Translations under genes and position numbers: made by a program
Assembly: GCA_022494885.1 (NCBI GenBank)
Contig: JAGVSM010003816.1
Location: 54,943-118,942 of the forward strand
Length of the DNA stretch: 64,000 nt
Reading direction: 5' to 3'
Source: Micrasema longulum
Taxonomy: Eukaryota > Arthropoda > Insecta > Trichoptera > Brachycentridae
In this document: positions 1-11,379 of the stretch, piece after piece
Layout of the letters: the number at the start of each line of letters is the position of its first letter
Position numbering within the stretch: position 1 is the stretch's first letter
Notes under the pieces: model-generated
Seen by the model: only the letters and a program-made list of their open reading frames with translations
The model's database searches: none
Told to the model about the DNA's origin: nothing

Positions 1-329
1 AGACTGCACTTTAACTACATGCTGGAACTGTGTGATGTCATCGAGCTGGACTGACTGACTGAACTGAGCTTGTTAGGCCGACTGACTTGGCTGCATCCTG
101 TGGTCTCTTTACAGGCCACGTTCCTTTGTAGTTCATTTCTTCATGGTAGGGACGATGTGAATGTACTGAGAAACAATGCTCCTGGTTTAACGTACAATAC
201 TATAAAAGTTGCACTATACGAATGTATTGGATTCGATAGAAAATGATGACATTGCATCGTTGGTCAATAGTCTACTTCAGGTGAACTAATTTAAAACGTG
301 TGTGTGTCATCGACTTTGGACTATAAACC
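1..329. other. Unassigned leading stretch
   Basis: I see no open frame, repeat or RNA gene here. A pyrimidine tract ending in TTTACAG near 115 resembles a 3' splice site, but no reading frame follows it convincingly. Confidence 0.3.
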
Positions 330-590
330 ATATATCTACATTATTATTTTTAGTAGGAAGCATTACATATGCCATATTTAATTTAAATTTAAATTGTCAT
401 AAATATTTAATTTTTAAAATATTTTTCCATCTCCCATAATTTGGGTATACGTGTTACTTTTGTTGAATTCACAGTTCTTAATATTACTTTAAAACGTTTT
501 ATATATTTTTAAATATTGTATTACAGTGCCTTAGACTAAGTTTATTGCAATATTTAAGAACACCAAGCCCTTCCATACGAACTCCATAAA
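330..590 (-). mobile_element. LINE-Y C-terminal fragment (degenerate)
   Basis: Read on the minus strand, about 585 down to 480 matches the plus-strand sequence at about 49600-49700. Both contain the peptide pattern KYCNK followed by a basic stretch, resembling the extreme C-terminus of a non-LTR retrotransposon ORF2. This copy is frame-broken and fades into A+T-rich sequence toward 330. The clade cannot be assigned from so short a remnant. Confidence 0.4.
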
Positions 591-658
591 TCCACTTTTA
601 AAGGATGAATCTCATCCACATCAATAAAGGTTTCAGCTGTTTTACTTCACAACAACAA
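590..658 (+). repeat. P-family fragment
   Basis: A 65-bp piece contains the block 'catcaataaaggtttcagct' followed by 'tttacttcac', which recurs beside P elements at 18.9, 21.7, 27.7, 32.6 and 59.8 kb. It abuts the 3' end of a LINE-A copy. Confidence 0.6.
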
Positions 659-1440
659 CAAATAAACCATCACGCCGTTTCTCCCTAGGGATAAGCAGAG
701 AGGATAAAACGCCACGTCACTCTATATTTGCATACAGATCTCGCTTCCTCTACATTAATACATCTTGCCATGCACGTGCACCGATTATTCCGACTTTTGA
801 CATGTCCATCTTTAATTATTGTTTGATTTGGTGATGCCATGTCTTTTTCGGTCTTCCTCTATTTCTGCATCCATCAACATTCGCATTGTAAATATTCTTA
901 GCCGTTCTCTCGCTGTCCATTCGTTCTACATGTCCAAACCAGCGCAGAGCTCCTTTCTTGATTTTGTCGATAATGCTTGTCTTGGCTTTACATAATGTAC
1001 GGATCTCAACATTTGTGCATCTATCGTACATATATTAACCACACATTCGCCTGAAAGATCGCATTTCGACAGCATTCAGCCTACTTTCATCCCTGTTTTT
1101 CCAAGTTTATACTTCACTCCCATTCATCAGGGTCGAGATCAGGACTCCATTGTGAACTGCTAATTTTGCCTCTTGCGACAAGCTTTATTTGGCAAGGTTG
1201 ATTTAAGTGCACAGTTCACTCTGTTCCCGGCACTCACCCTTCTTTCGATATCTTTCTCAGTAATTCCATCCCAAGTAAACACACTTCCCAGACACACAAA
1301 TTCCTCTCCTTTTTTAGTATAACTCCATTCACAGTGATTTCACATTTAGTCATATTTTCATTTCTTTAAAAAACCATCACATTCGATTTATCGCATATAT
1401 ATATTAACAAAAACATACACATTTCTCCAACAGGTTGAAG
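655..1440 (-). pseudogene. LINE-A (RTE-like) ORF2 C-terminal remnant
   Basis: Minus-strand remnant of a non-LTR retrotransposon polyprotein. Between about 1330 and 1040 it reads VCLGSVFTWDG...KDIERRVSAGNRVNCAL. An open stretch at 1031-816 then carries IIDKIKKGALRWFGHVERMD and GCRNRGRPKKTW, the usual C-terminal signature of RTE-like 'endonuclease-reverse transcriptase' elements. Endonuclease and most of the RT are missing (5' truncation) and there are frame breaks. The 3' end lies near 660, followed by a (TTG)n-type tail. Other copies are at 59040-59600 (+), 50560-51010 (-) and 33835-33935 (-). Clade assignment beyond RTE-like is uncertain. Confidence 0.75.
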
Positions 1441-1504
1441 AGTTTGTTTATTTTTACACAAACGGCTTAAATTGCCGTCAACGTACACATTAAACATAAA
1501 TATA

Positions 1505-1830
1505 AATAATATTTTGAGTTAGTCCAAATTTTTTCAGACAATGACTGGATTCAACTCCCTAGAGAGCTGTCTTTAAGAACATATTACAACAAACATGAAG
1601 AACATTTTAGAGAAGGTAAAATAGAAGTCAAGGCATTTACAGGGCTTATGACCTGAAACAGATGAAAGGACTGAAGGAATATAGATGTTCAAATATGGGC
1701 AGAATGGTGAATGTTACACAGTGTGTAAAGTGGCCACTTGAACCAGCCAATGACAGGTCATAAGCCTTGTAGATACCGAGACTTATATATTACCTTCTCT
1801 AAAATGCTCTTCATATTTGATGTAATAAGT
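1505..1830. repeat. Complete P foldback element with flanking A arm
   Basis: The A arm (1505-1566; variant of CAATGTTTGAGTATGTCCAA ... CTAGAGAG) is followed by a complete P element at about 1582-1828. Its two ends are inverted repeats of roughly 70-75 bp: 1582-1655 begins ATTACAACA..ATGAAGAACAT and 1745-1828 is its reverse complement. The spacer of about 90 bp carries the family core around 'ggtgaatgttacacagtgtg'. No coding capacity. This is one of the best copies for defining the element boundaries. Confidence 0.7.
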
Positions 1831-2091
1831 TATTATAAATATAAAGAAAAAAATACGTAGGCACACATATAAATAAATTATTAAAAATTGCATAACTATA
1901 ACAATAGTAACAAGTAAATACGAGTACACATAAGTAACCAAAAATATGAACGAAAAATATGAAAAAATATGAAAAAGCAAAATAGAAAAACATTTTTAAA
2001 CATAGAGAAATGTTTAAAAATTATACTGCTAGAAAAAAAAAGAACCAAATATATCAGCCTTATCCTAGCACTGATTACCACATTTGTGGAG

Positions 2092-2268
2092 CCTAGGGAT
2101 AAGAGAATGCATGTGAAATATGTATGCTCAAACATAGCCAAAGTGGTGAATAAAACACAGTGTGTAATGTGGCCTCTTAAACTTGCCAATTACAAATCAT
2201 AAGCTCTTTAAATGCCTAGACTTCCATGTTCCCTTCTCAAAAATATTTTTCCCTCTCTGTTGCAATAA
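2092..2268 (+). repeat. P element, right half
   Basis: It contains the core 'gtgaataaaacacagtgtgt', the diagnostic 'cataagctct' block and a right end resembling CCCTTCTCAAAAATATTTTTCC. The left inverted arm is missing. The preceding 1830-2090 is A+T-rich with no identifiable feature. Confidence 0.55.
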
Positions 2269-2830
2269 ATCTATTTTTTTCTTTTTTAAATCGATTTGAA
2301 TAGTTATTTTCTTAATGCAAATTTATGCCAGGAAAATTTATTAAAGAAATTAATTATTTAAAAAACGAAATAATTTTAATCCACCCCCACCCTTATGGGC
2401 CATGTAAACCCTATTCGTGAGGAACCGTTCAATGCTTAATCCGACAACTTGGAATGAACCATTTATCAACAAAAAAAATAGATAACCCCCCTAACGAAAA
2501 TCTTTCCACCTTTCTTTCAAACTCATTTCCCTAGAGCTGATACTATGGGCAATATTTTTAGGGGTGACTTTTGGAAATTGTTTGGGAGTACCTATGAACT
2601 GCGTAAACATATAAATAATATAGCACAAAATTATGACATATGTTAAGAAATGACACTGCACATTATTATAAAATAAAATAGTACCCTCTAGATTTTTTAT
2701 TTATTTTGTAAAAAAAAAAGCGTTTTTACATACAATTATAAGGAAAATATTAGTAATAGATACTTAGATTGTAAAAACATTCAACGCGGATTTTCTATAA
2801 TGATTTAAGTAAATTATTAATTACAGAATT
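2269..2830. other. A+T-rich gap
   Basis: Low-complexity A+T-rich sequence. A short C-rich run near 2384-2395 and CCCCCC near 2487 are the only contrasts. No gene or repeat seen. Confidence 0.4.
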
Positions 2831-2832
2831 GT

Positions 2833-3320
2833 TTGCTTCAAATACATAAAGATAAAATAAATAGTAGTATTTTTAGGTCACAAAACGTTAGTACGCGACC
2901 TAGAACAGGTGGTAATATCTTAATTCCTATATTAGAAACAACTACTGCACAACATCATTATACTTACAGAGAAATATTTTTCTTTAATAAAATGAACAAA
3001 TATAATAAAAAGAACAGTCAGGAATACAATATATTTAAGAAAGAAGTGAAAAATTACATCTTTAATTCTTCTTTATGTAACACTGATTGAAAACATCGTT
3101 TATATCTTTTTTGTAATTTATTTATATTATCCTAAAAATATTATTATTTAAAAAAAATAAACTATTGGAAGACGTTACTCCCCATTGTGTACACAAGAAT
3201 TGTTTATTTCTTTTACGTAATGGGAAACGTAATGTAAATATATGTATTTGATTAATGTAAAAAAATATATTTAGTTGTAATATTGTATTTTTATTTGTTA
3301 TTAATGAATAAAAAATAATA
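2833..3320 (+). pseudogene. LINE ORF2 C-terminal tail and 3' UTR
   Basis: A short open frame (2833-3090) reads STRPRTGGNILIPILETTTA ... KMNKYNKKNSQEYNIFKKEVKNYI and stops. The pattern of an 'IP' motif, an aromatic stretch and a final basic helix ending in KxxxKxYI is that of CR1/jockey-type LINE ORF2 C-termini. The tail after the stop is A-rich and ends in (AATAAA)-like runs near 3300. The RT domain is absent, so this is a 5'-truncated dead copy. Confidence 0.45.
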
Positions 3321-4190
3321 AAAAAAAAATTAAAGTATGTGTCAAATCTTCTAAGTGCAATTTTTTTAATGCCCCAATGTCTACACTGTGCTGATTAGTC
3401 AATTCGTAACACGAATTCTTTGGGATAGATCTCCCGTTTTTCCGTAGATATCTTCGCCACTAAAACAGTGAGAGATAAAAATGGATAGGCATGGTTTGGC
3501 TTGAAGTCTTAAGTGTTTGTCATGTTTATGAATAAATTGTTCAGTATCATTATTTTATTGCCCTTGTTTGTCTTTGCTACATGGTTTTATGTTCTTTGTG
3601 TTCAGTTTCTTGCACATATGTTTCTTCATATATCTGTTGTTATTAGCTTAGGCCGTATATATAATTAATAAATAAATAATTCAGCAATAAATTAAAGATT
3701 TAGAAATGGCAGATAAAGAAAACAAAATACACTAAAATATTGAAAGTAAATAAAAAGTTTGAAAAAATAATGCACTGTAATGATGAAGAATTAAAAAAAA
3801 GTAATGAAGTCGTATTTTCTATAATAGGCTTAAATTATTTTCCTGTAGTTATATTTTTTTGGAAAATATATTAATAAGGGTAGATACAATGGAACTTCGT
3901 TTATCCAAATTCCAGTCATCCAGATTGCTTATCATCCGAATCGTTATCAGGAAATAAAAAATAAATGAGATGTTATAATAACAAATAAAAACGGGTAAAC
4001 GAGTTTCTTCGTCAAAGCGATCAACTTTGCTTGTCATGTTTAGGGGTTTGAACCATAAGTAGGGTCACAGTGAGTAACATATTGCTATGAGGTACGATTC
4101 TATAAAACGCTGTGAATGCACAGTTGATTCCACTGGTAACACTACTGACTGGTCCAATTCGTTGGTGTCCACTTTGCGCACCCTGGGCAA
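3321..4190. other. Gap, no gene
   Basis: A+T-rich. A block at about 3385-3475 is loosely similar to 8110-8180 (both contain gatatc and 'cgggaga' motifs), suggesting an old unnamed repeat. Nothing else is supportable. Confidence 0.3.
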
Positions 4191-4490
4191 TGAGATTTCA
4201 TTCATAACGGTGTGATCACAGAAGATAACTAAAGGATGACAGGCGAGTTTCTGGCGCTTCTAAATCAGAACCAACCAGCTAAGGGAAGGTAGCCTTGACA
4301 GAAAATCCACAAAATATGGCAAAGGGAAACCAACCACTCTGGTTTTTCTAGAAATCACTACGGCGAGTAGATCAATCAGGAGTCATCCTGGCTGCAGAAT
4401 ATGCAAGTAGCGCAGGACAAAAATGCTTTCGCTGCAGTGATCGCCAACGTCGGAGAACCTGACAGGGTATCGAAAGAAAGACATTTTTAA
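4191..4490 (+). pseudogene. LINE-B-like ORF2 C-terminal scrap
   Basis: At 4410-4480 one frame reads AQDKNAFAAVIANVGEP, closely matching the end of LINE-B at about 49335-49390 (AAQNRETFARVIANVGDT). Upstream the frame is broken. This is the last ~100 codons of an RTE-like LINE, heavily decayed. Confidence 0.55.
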
Positions 4491-4584
4491 GGAGTAGTTA
4501 ATGTGATTCCAACTTACTGTATTATTTCAAAAGCGGTGTAAAAGTGATATTAGAAATAATTTTGCGTTATCTTTCAGAACATTG

Positions 4585-4990
4585 CTCAAATTTTATTATT
4601 ATTATTATTATGGATAACTTATATGGAGCCATTTTCGTAATAAAATACCTCAAGGGCGCTTTACATAGTGATTTTATTGTTAAATTAATTTATTTGAAGC
4701 TTTTAAATTTGTAATTTAATTAAAACAATTTATTTTGTTGTCACATGCTACGGATTTATTCAAATGATTTAGAGAACAAGTGGGTTTTAAGTTTTTTCCG
4801 AAACATCACTTCACTTTCACAGCCTCGCACCTCTGCTGGAAGAGCATTCCAGGCCATAGGGCCTGCAATCGCAAATGCGCGTTCAATAAATTTAGTGCGC
4901 TGTTTGCGTAGAGGTATAATAACTTTTCCTCTCGCCGTTTCGTTAAAAATTTTCCTTATACAAATTTTATTTTTTTGTAAATCTTGATTT
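4585..4990 (-). mobile_element. L2-like LINE 3' end, copy 1
   Basis: The minus strand reads RAFAIAGPMAWNALPAEVRG, then KKLKTHLFSKSF, the classic C-terminus of L2/CR1-type ORF2. A 3' UTR with a TGTAAAGCGCC-type motif and an (AAT)n tail (plus-strand ttattattatta at 4597-4611) follows. Copy 2 is at 33940-34495. Only the last ~60 codons and UTR remain. Confidence 0.75.
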
Positions 4991-5076
4991 TAGGTAGGTA
5001 CCATAAGGATGGGTCAAGGAAGGATAAAAAATAAAGGTAAACGTCCAGGAATAATATCGATAACTGGTGTTTCATA

Positions 5077-5337
5077 CTAAACAATCGAGATTTCTACTCT
5101 TAGGTATCTGAAATGGATGACGTCTTCCACTGGCTTGTTGTCAATAGTTGGCATATACCTTAAAGGTTGTCTGGATATTGTAATTGTTTTTGTTTTACTT
5201 ACTGATATTGGCATGTTTAGCATTTGTGATACTAGGTGGAACTTATCCACCACTTTTTGTATGTCATTTTCAGATTCTGATATTCTTGCTGCATCATCTG
5301 AATAGCATATGTATCTACTAACATTTGTTCTTTCCAT
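5077..5337 (-). pseudogene. RTE-like reverse transcriptase fragment (YSDD)
   Basis: An 86-residue open stretch reads CYSDDAARISESENDIQ near residues 12-28, equivalent to the catalytic YADD box (A changed to S) and the usual following E/S-rich helix. A connection motif 'ISVSKTKTITIS' and 'FRYLRVEIS' (the YLG block) come next. It lacks upstream palm motifs and downstream thumb. It belongs to the same broad RTE-like group as LINE-B and the fragment at 53990-54340. Confidence 0.7.
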
Positions 5338-5339
5338 TA

Positions 5340-5985
5340 TAAATAATATAAATAGTTCTGCATTAATTAGTACCTACTTACATATACAAATAGATTGCAT
5401 ATGAAATACTGTTTACTATCTAACATTAAATATTCATTTTTCTCGCTTTTAAATCCCCCTGCCTAATACCGCAGTTAAAAATTACGAATGGAAATAATTT
5501 ATTATTTTTCTTCCACCGCATTTGAGTGCATTTCCCCATACTTTCCTCCGTTTGCATTTGTTGAAAAAAGTTTAAAATCCGATGCCCCAATGCTCCCCAC
5601 CTCCCCCATTCATTAAGCAGATAGTACCTGTTAGTATTAACTTTTCGCGGGGAGGTGAGGGAGATCTAAAACACATTTTTTCTTCTTTGGATTTATTGCC
5701 CATTTGCATAAAAAATCGAATTAATAACAAATGTGCAGTAAAAATGTCTGAACGGTAGAAATATGAAGATTAAAGATGTCTTCTTTGATCCTATTTCTTT
5801 TTTCTATTTATAATTGGAAAATTTTATATTGGATTGCGCATTTTTTAAAAAAAAACTGCTAGGAAAATTTATTCCATTGTTTTTGATTTTCAATTCTCAA
5901 ATACTTAAACCAGGTACTGAAATTATGCAATAAATTACAAGAAAAAACTCAACAAAATACCCTTTTTCTTAGAGGAGGAGGTCAG
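5340..5985. other. Gap, no gene
   Basis: A+T-rich single-copy sequence with a short C-rich run (5600-5625) and a G-rich run (5648-5668). No gene, RNA or repeat recognised. Confidence 0.35.
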
Positions 5986-5989
5986 TGCT

Positions 5990-6262
5990 ATTCAAGCTCC
6001 TGGCGTCACTGCAATCTGTAAAGATCTATTGTGACGGGTCCCCGTGAATAGTTCTCGCCCTCTTAGCCCAGGTAAATAAAGAGCCTGGCTACTGTGTGGA
6101 AGGAAAGAGTTTACATTTTGCTGAATCTCTCTCTCCATGCCCAGGTCTATAAAAAGCTTGGCTACTGTCTAGAAGACGAGAGTTTACATTTTGCTAAATC
6201 TCTTCCTGCAAGACCAGATCCGTAAAGTATCGGGCTATTAGGTAGGGAGTGAGTTCTTTAAT
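5990..6262. repeat. 73-bp tandem repeat, ~2.5 copies
   Basis: Units start at about 6067, 6140 and 6213 (period 73). Each carries 'cagg..ataaa', 'ggctact' and, in the first two, 'gagtttacattttgct'. The array lies directly past the C-terminus of the minus-strand R1/I-like ORF, so it is probably a 3'-UTR repeat of that LINE. Confidence 0.65.
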
Positions 6263-6265
6263 ATC

Positions 6266-6520
6266 CTAAGGTTTAACCAGTGGTCCCCCGAGGATGAGGC
6301 TCCTTTTATCATATAAAACATCACGTGCACATATAATGTGTATAGGTGTTTCCTCATCTGCACTGCAGAACCTACATCTAGAAGTTTCGGAAAGGTTCAT
6401 TCTAGCAAGGTGTTTGTTTAATTTGCAGTGCCCACCTATAAAAGACCCTAACAAAAGATGTGAAAAATATGTTCACCAACTTCTTTTTGTTCTTATTTTT
6501 ACCTTCTCCGATGGAGGTTA
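6266..6520 (-). pseudogene. R1/I-like LINE ORF2 C-terminus
   Basis: The minus-strand open stretch (6454-6266) contains GGHCKLNKHLARMNLSETSR, CRFCSADEETPIHIIC and a final LG. The 'L-x-GH-x-LN-x-H' plus CxxC...H...C pattern is the C-terminal zinc-binding segment typical of R1/I-group and some jockey-group LINEs. RT and endonuclease are absent. A similar C-terminus occurs at 12500-12790. Confidence 0.65.
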
Positions 6521-7795
6521 GAAATCATCGCAGTAATTCATATTTTGTTGGCAACAACAGTTGAGTACTGCAATGGAACCAGTCACGCAAGACCTTTAGC
6601 TAAGAAATGAAAATTCTACCTGCACTTCGTCTTTCTTCAATCCTTCCTTGTAGAGTGAATCGTTAAACGTTATATTTTTTGCCTCTCTTCACAAGCCCAA
6701 AGTACTCTTAATATTATGGATACAAAGTATTATTTAGATACCGACTATAATTACAATTAGGATTATAAAATAAAAAATGTTAATAAACCTCTCAAAATGG
6801 GTTGTGCCCAGTGAGGTGTTCATATAGAAAAAGAAAATTATTACGTAAAATAAGAAAATAAATTTTTAATAAAATTAATAAATAAAACATGACCGAGCAT
6901 CTATTTTTTCTGTATCGCAAAGAAAGATTTATAGATATCTACAAAATAAACAACCCGTGGATGTTTTTTAAAGTTAGTTTATTTTTTAACATTTCCGTGT
7001 ATTAGTACTAGGTGGTCCGGGTTTCCCCTTTTTAATTTGTTCTTATATAAATACAGGATGGGAACATATTTAATAATCCATGAATTTCTTTATGATTTAA
7101 ATTTGTGATGCATCGAAAAGCGGATATGCGCGGATCATTACGTTAATTATATTGAAACTGTGAACGCTTATCTATACACAGAGGTAAAACGTCAGTTTAG
7201 CTTTGAAACCGCGCATATACCAACAAAATAATTGTAATCATGTATTTGATAAAAAATATTAGTTTTTTCGTGGATTTCTAAAAAAAAGTGCTTAAATGGA
7301 AATATTTTTTTTACAAAAGAAAACGTTTTACTAAAAACAGTTTTGTTTTCTCATTTTCGTAGCATTCGTACTAATTTATGTGAATAAAACAACCGTATTT
7401 TTTAATCGTTTTCATGGTTATAACAGTAAAAAAACAAGTTTATTTTTTTTTATTTTAAAGATGCATTTAGAGATAAAATATATCAAAATAATAAAGTAAA
7501 TAAAATACATAAAGTAAATAAAATAAATCAATTAATAAAAAGAAAAAAATTAAAAGAAAAAAAAATAAACAAAATAATATTAATAATATTTTTCATTTTT
7601 TTTAATAAAAAAAAAAAATATGAGTGGATCAAGGCGTTACGTCCCTAATTTTTTATACCTTACGTATTTTTAATAATGATATCATCATTATCTTTCGATC
7701 TAAAAGTTCTTCCTAACGTCTCTGTTCAGATATTGTAACTTTATAAATTGTATACTTTAAATAGTATGAACTTTTTATTCCATTTAACAATCAAC
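6521..7795. other. A+T-rich gap
   Basis: Long A+T-rich stretch. 7470-7620 is near-pure (AAATA)/(A)n low complexity. No gene, repeat copy or RNA gene recognised. Confidence 0.4.
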
Positions 7796-7799
7796 ACCT

Positions 7800-7890
7800 T
7801 CAATGAGGCCTCAGTAGTGTAATTTCTAAGATGCTGGCTACAAACTCTGATTCTAGGTTCGATTCCCTGCGAAGCCACTGTACCCAATTA
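7800..7890 (+). repeat. tRNA-like SINE head
   Basis: It holds A-box-like 'gtagtgtaatttctaag' and B-box-like 'ggttcgattccct' at the spacing of a tRNA-derived pol III promoter, but no complete cloverleaf with a closing acceptor stem. Probably a short SINE remnant. Confidence 0.5.
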
Positions 7891-8690
7891 TAATGAGTTT
7901 TTCTTATGAAAGTCGTTTTTTTGTTTTAATTAACTAATAAATTAAGAACTTTAGCCCAACGGAAAATAAATTAAAAAAAAGATTTATTGCGCGCAGTAAA
8001 AATTTGAGTATTAAATTGTACAGCAAAGTTTTTCGAAAAAATAATTAAAAATATTTTCATAAAAACGCACTACTCTTAACGACTTCACTGGTTCATATGA
8101 ACCAACCAATGATTTGAGAGCTATGGAGGATATCCGGTTTGCTTACCGTAAAATCGGGAGAACTGGCACAGAAGAACCTCTGACGACACACGCGGGGTTA
8201 TTTCAGAAACACAAAACTTGACAAAATCATGGCGCCGATAATACGATATATAAAAATAAAAATATTTTTTCCAGTCTTAGCTTAATAGTTTATTAACAAG
8301 TAAAAAAAATACAAAAAAGTTTTTTTTACTATTCAAAATATTTTTTTTAATGGAGTTAGGTGATCTCGCATTATATACGCCAGACACACGGCGGCTTTCC
8401 ATTCACTGGTCCAAGTACTTCAACTGCCATGCCGTTCCAAATTTAAACCGCGACCAATCATTGCACGGAGAAGTCTTTTGGCGCCGAGGCAGATTAAAGT
8501 TAAAAATAGAACATAAATCTAACTCAGGAGACAGTTGTCGCCACCAAACTATTCGAATGTGCCTCATTATATTGATCGCTACTCTATTTTACACGGATAT
8601 ATGTTGGAAATGACGCTATATAAATCACCGATCAAACTACGATATTTTTTACGAAGATCAAATTAGTTTATTTGAATAAACTTTACAAGT
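7891..8690. other. Single-copy gap with unassigned 87-codon frame
   Basis: An open frame at 8350-8613 (+) would encode an 87-residue product ending in a hydrophobic segment (MCLIILIATLFY). It matches no family I know and has no promoter or splice context I can defend. The surrounding sequence is slightly less A+T-rich than its neighbours. It could be chance. Confidence 0.2.
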
Positions 8691-8694
8691 CAAA

Positions 8695-8930
8695 AGTATG
8701 TCGATACATAATCTTTCCATTTCTGTCGACAATGGTGCATAGGGCACTTTAATGGCAAAATCTAACCAATAATTTATACAGGCTCCAGTCCTGGGTGCAT
8801 AAAATGCTACAGTAAAAAAACATATATTCAATAAATATTTCACGTTATCCTCGCCGAGAATTGAACCGGGATCTCAAACCACGTAGGTGAATGCGTTAAC
8901 CACTACCTCTGCCACGAGGCACAATTATAG
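8695..8930 (-). repeat. S1 SINE-like element
   Basis: On the minus strand it starts with a tRNA-like head: 'gtgcctcgtggcagaggtag', a B box reading GGTTCAATTC. A ~150-bp body follows, with the family's terminal block 'agtgccctatgcaccatt'. Related copies: 12022-12375, 16070-16250, 22340-22580, 33035-33235, 58400-58650. Confidence 0.6.
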
Positions 8931-9184
8931 ACGCCAGATAAACAGATTACAAACGCTATCTCTATCGGTACAAATCAAGATGATTTAAAACTAACATCGA
9001 CATTTATGTACGAAAATGTATATATTTGTTTGAAAGTTCAAAGTATCTTCGTCGGTTACCTGAAATTGAATATGTTTAGAAAATATAATAAAGGCATATT
9101 CTATTTTTCATATAGAAAACTTAATTTTACTTTCTGGATAAAATTGAAAACAAATTTTAATTCTCTATTAAAATACATATCCTG

Positions 9185-9771
9185 TAGCTCAATCACAAAT
9201 ACCTATCGACGTGCTTAAAAATATGCTAAGCATTTGGGCGATCACAAAGAATAATAATGAACATGCTTAAGTTATCGCAGTCATCAGTCAACGCGTGTGT
9301 AATTTCTAAGTCAACGTTTGTGTCGGCTTGTTTCTTGTTTTTCTCGTAAATGAATACAGTTCACTGGCGAATAATCGGCGTTTACTATAAAAAATAATAC
9401 AAAATATTTCATTTGTAAAATAGTAAGTAGTATCTAATACAAAAAAATGAAAATTAAATTACAATTACTATGGTGACTACTTTTTTGACATTTGGCTTGC
9501 CAACCGCCGGCTAAATGCAATTAATAGCATGATAAATAATAAATAAATAAATAAAAATAGCAGTTTCGGAATATTTTAAATATTTACACCGGTGAAATTC
9601 AAATGTGTAATTGCGCAGCAGGATTATACGTTGCGAAACGTAAATATTTTGTCATTTAATATAATTGTTCACGGATGTTCCATTGTGATCGCAAATACGA
9701 TAAACAATCATGGTGCGAATTTGTTATAACGTCGCTTATTAGCACGTCGATAGTTATTTGTGATTGAGCTA
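9185..9771. mobile_element. Non-autonomous TIR element with TA ends
   Basis: Inverted termini of about 33 bp: 9187-9218 starts GCTCAATCACAAATACCTAT and 9738-9769 is its near-perfect reverse complement. Both are flanked by TA (9185-9186, 9770-9771), the hallmark duplication of Tc1/mariner-type transposition. Inner similarity extends to GATCACAA / TTGTGATC (near 9240 and 9690). The interior has no transposase; a 70-codon open frame at 9006-9218 is unrelated. Length 587 bp. Confidence 0.75.
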
Positions 9772-10857
9772 GAAAAAGTAGTATTCAAGACAGCCGCAAG
9801 AAGAAATTTGTATTTTGATGAAACAATGTTTGCAATATGTTATTTTTTTTGTAGACGAGGATTAGATTCACCCCCTAGGGAGTTATAAATGACTATTCCT
9901 AATTTAAATTACGGATAGGCTAATGAAGAATATATATAAATAAAAAATGTTTTAGTGGGAATTACATGTTGGTTTAATTAGTGTCCTGATGAAGAAACGC
10001 AAACGTCTATAAATCGGTAGACTCAGAAAAATCTGCAAATGGTTATGTACTAATAATTGCAATAATTTACTGAAAAGTTTGACCTCTAAAATAATGTTTT
10101 AAATAATTTAAAAATAAAATAAAAAAATACAAATAAATGTATATGTAGATATACCATTTGACTAAGGAGTAAAATATTTCCTGTGTCGATGCGCATTTGA
10201 TCTTCATAACGATAAAATATAAACAAAAATAACAAAAAACAACGTACACTGAAAAAACATGAAAGGATCCTTTGACATTATTTCATATATGGAACTTTTT
10301 CGTTCCACGCGACAAAATTTAATTACTGTAAATGATCGATAGGGTTTGTTGAAAAATGTTTTTTTGGGTTCAAAGTTTAGAGATAAAATTAAGTTGAATT
10401 ATTACACGTGTTTGCAACAGTAGTTTATAACATGTATATATCATTATCATACCCTTATTGGCACCCGACGGTGCATAGGATACTACAGTATTCTTCATAA
10501 TGGGGGTCAAAGCTATATAAGCTCTGGGGGGCAATTAAAAACGCTTTCTTTGTCGGTACATGCATATACTGTATACTTAACTTCTCCACTATCTCTATCT
10601 ACCGTATGTCGATGTCATATGATTGAATTCAACCAATAAGTGAGTCGTAACTTTACTCCACGTTCATTACTTTGAATTTTAATTTAATTTAATTTTAAAA
10701 TAATATCTTTCGTATTTTAAAAAGTCTTTTGTAATAAAACGTGGTTATTTCAAAGCGACTATACTAACTCCAATAAATTCTAAAGAGAGCATATAATGCT
10801 CGCTTACATATTATTTTCAGATGATTTTTGACTATCACTAAGACGGTAAGCTTAATT
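9772..10857. other. Gap, no gene
   Basis: A+T-rich. 9985-10010 has CTGATGA followed by GAAACG, reminiscent of a hammerhead core but without stem II. 10455-10500 carries an S1-tail-like 'ggtgcataggatact'. Nothing else recognised. Confidence 0.3.
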
Positions 10858-11223
10858 GAACGAAGTTATACAGAAAGCAGCTAGTTCACAATTTTGAAAA
10901 AATGAGTTATTGGTGTTTTCGGGTACAGTAATCACCTTTTGAAAATAGTGTCGATCACAAAAATGGCATTTCTGAATTTGCAAAAAACACCCACAGCACT
11001 TCAAAAATCTGACGGTACTTTAATAATTATTAAAACTGGTCAAACACATAATGGTATTCTTGTTTGTAATGTAAAAAAAAGTAATGTATGCATTGTTTAT
11101 CATTTGTCAAAGTCAAAAACATTCTAACTGATGTGTAGATTTAATTATTAACGCATTTCATAAAGGCACTATTATCTCAGTTTCACTTTTTTATGGCTGA
11201 CTGCTTTCTGCATAACTACGTTA
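10858..11223. mobile_element. Short inverted-repeat element (MITE-like)
   Basis: The left arm near 10858-10886 (AACGAAGTTATACAGAAAGC) is the reverse complement of 11194-11222 with few changes. Weaker inverted similarity continues inward about 35 bp. A 62-codon open frame inside matches nothing known. No target duplication is clear. A non-autonomous DNA element or an old inverted duplication is equally possible. Confidence 0.5.
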
Positions 11224-11379
11224 AAATTATCAACAAATGTTAAGTTAAATAAAAAAATAATCATTACAGTCTGGGAAAAAGTACTAAAAAAACGTATATT
11301 TGCATACTAAAAAAAACGAAAAAAAGTGAAGAATACAATATTTGTTTTACCACGCCTCAAATGTATCAAGTTGACCCTG

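Noticed and set aside
1..150. Exon following TTTACAG
   Set aside because: An acceptor-like sequence only; no open frame or donor pairing to support it.
1783..2202. Overlapping short frames on both strands
   Set aside because: Low-complexity F/I/Y-rich translations of A+T-rich DNA and a P element; no domain.
9985..10012. Hammerhead ribozyme (CTGATGA then GAAACG)
   Set aside because: Core boxes are nearly adjacent with no stem II, and stem III would be two pairs. Too weak to call.
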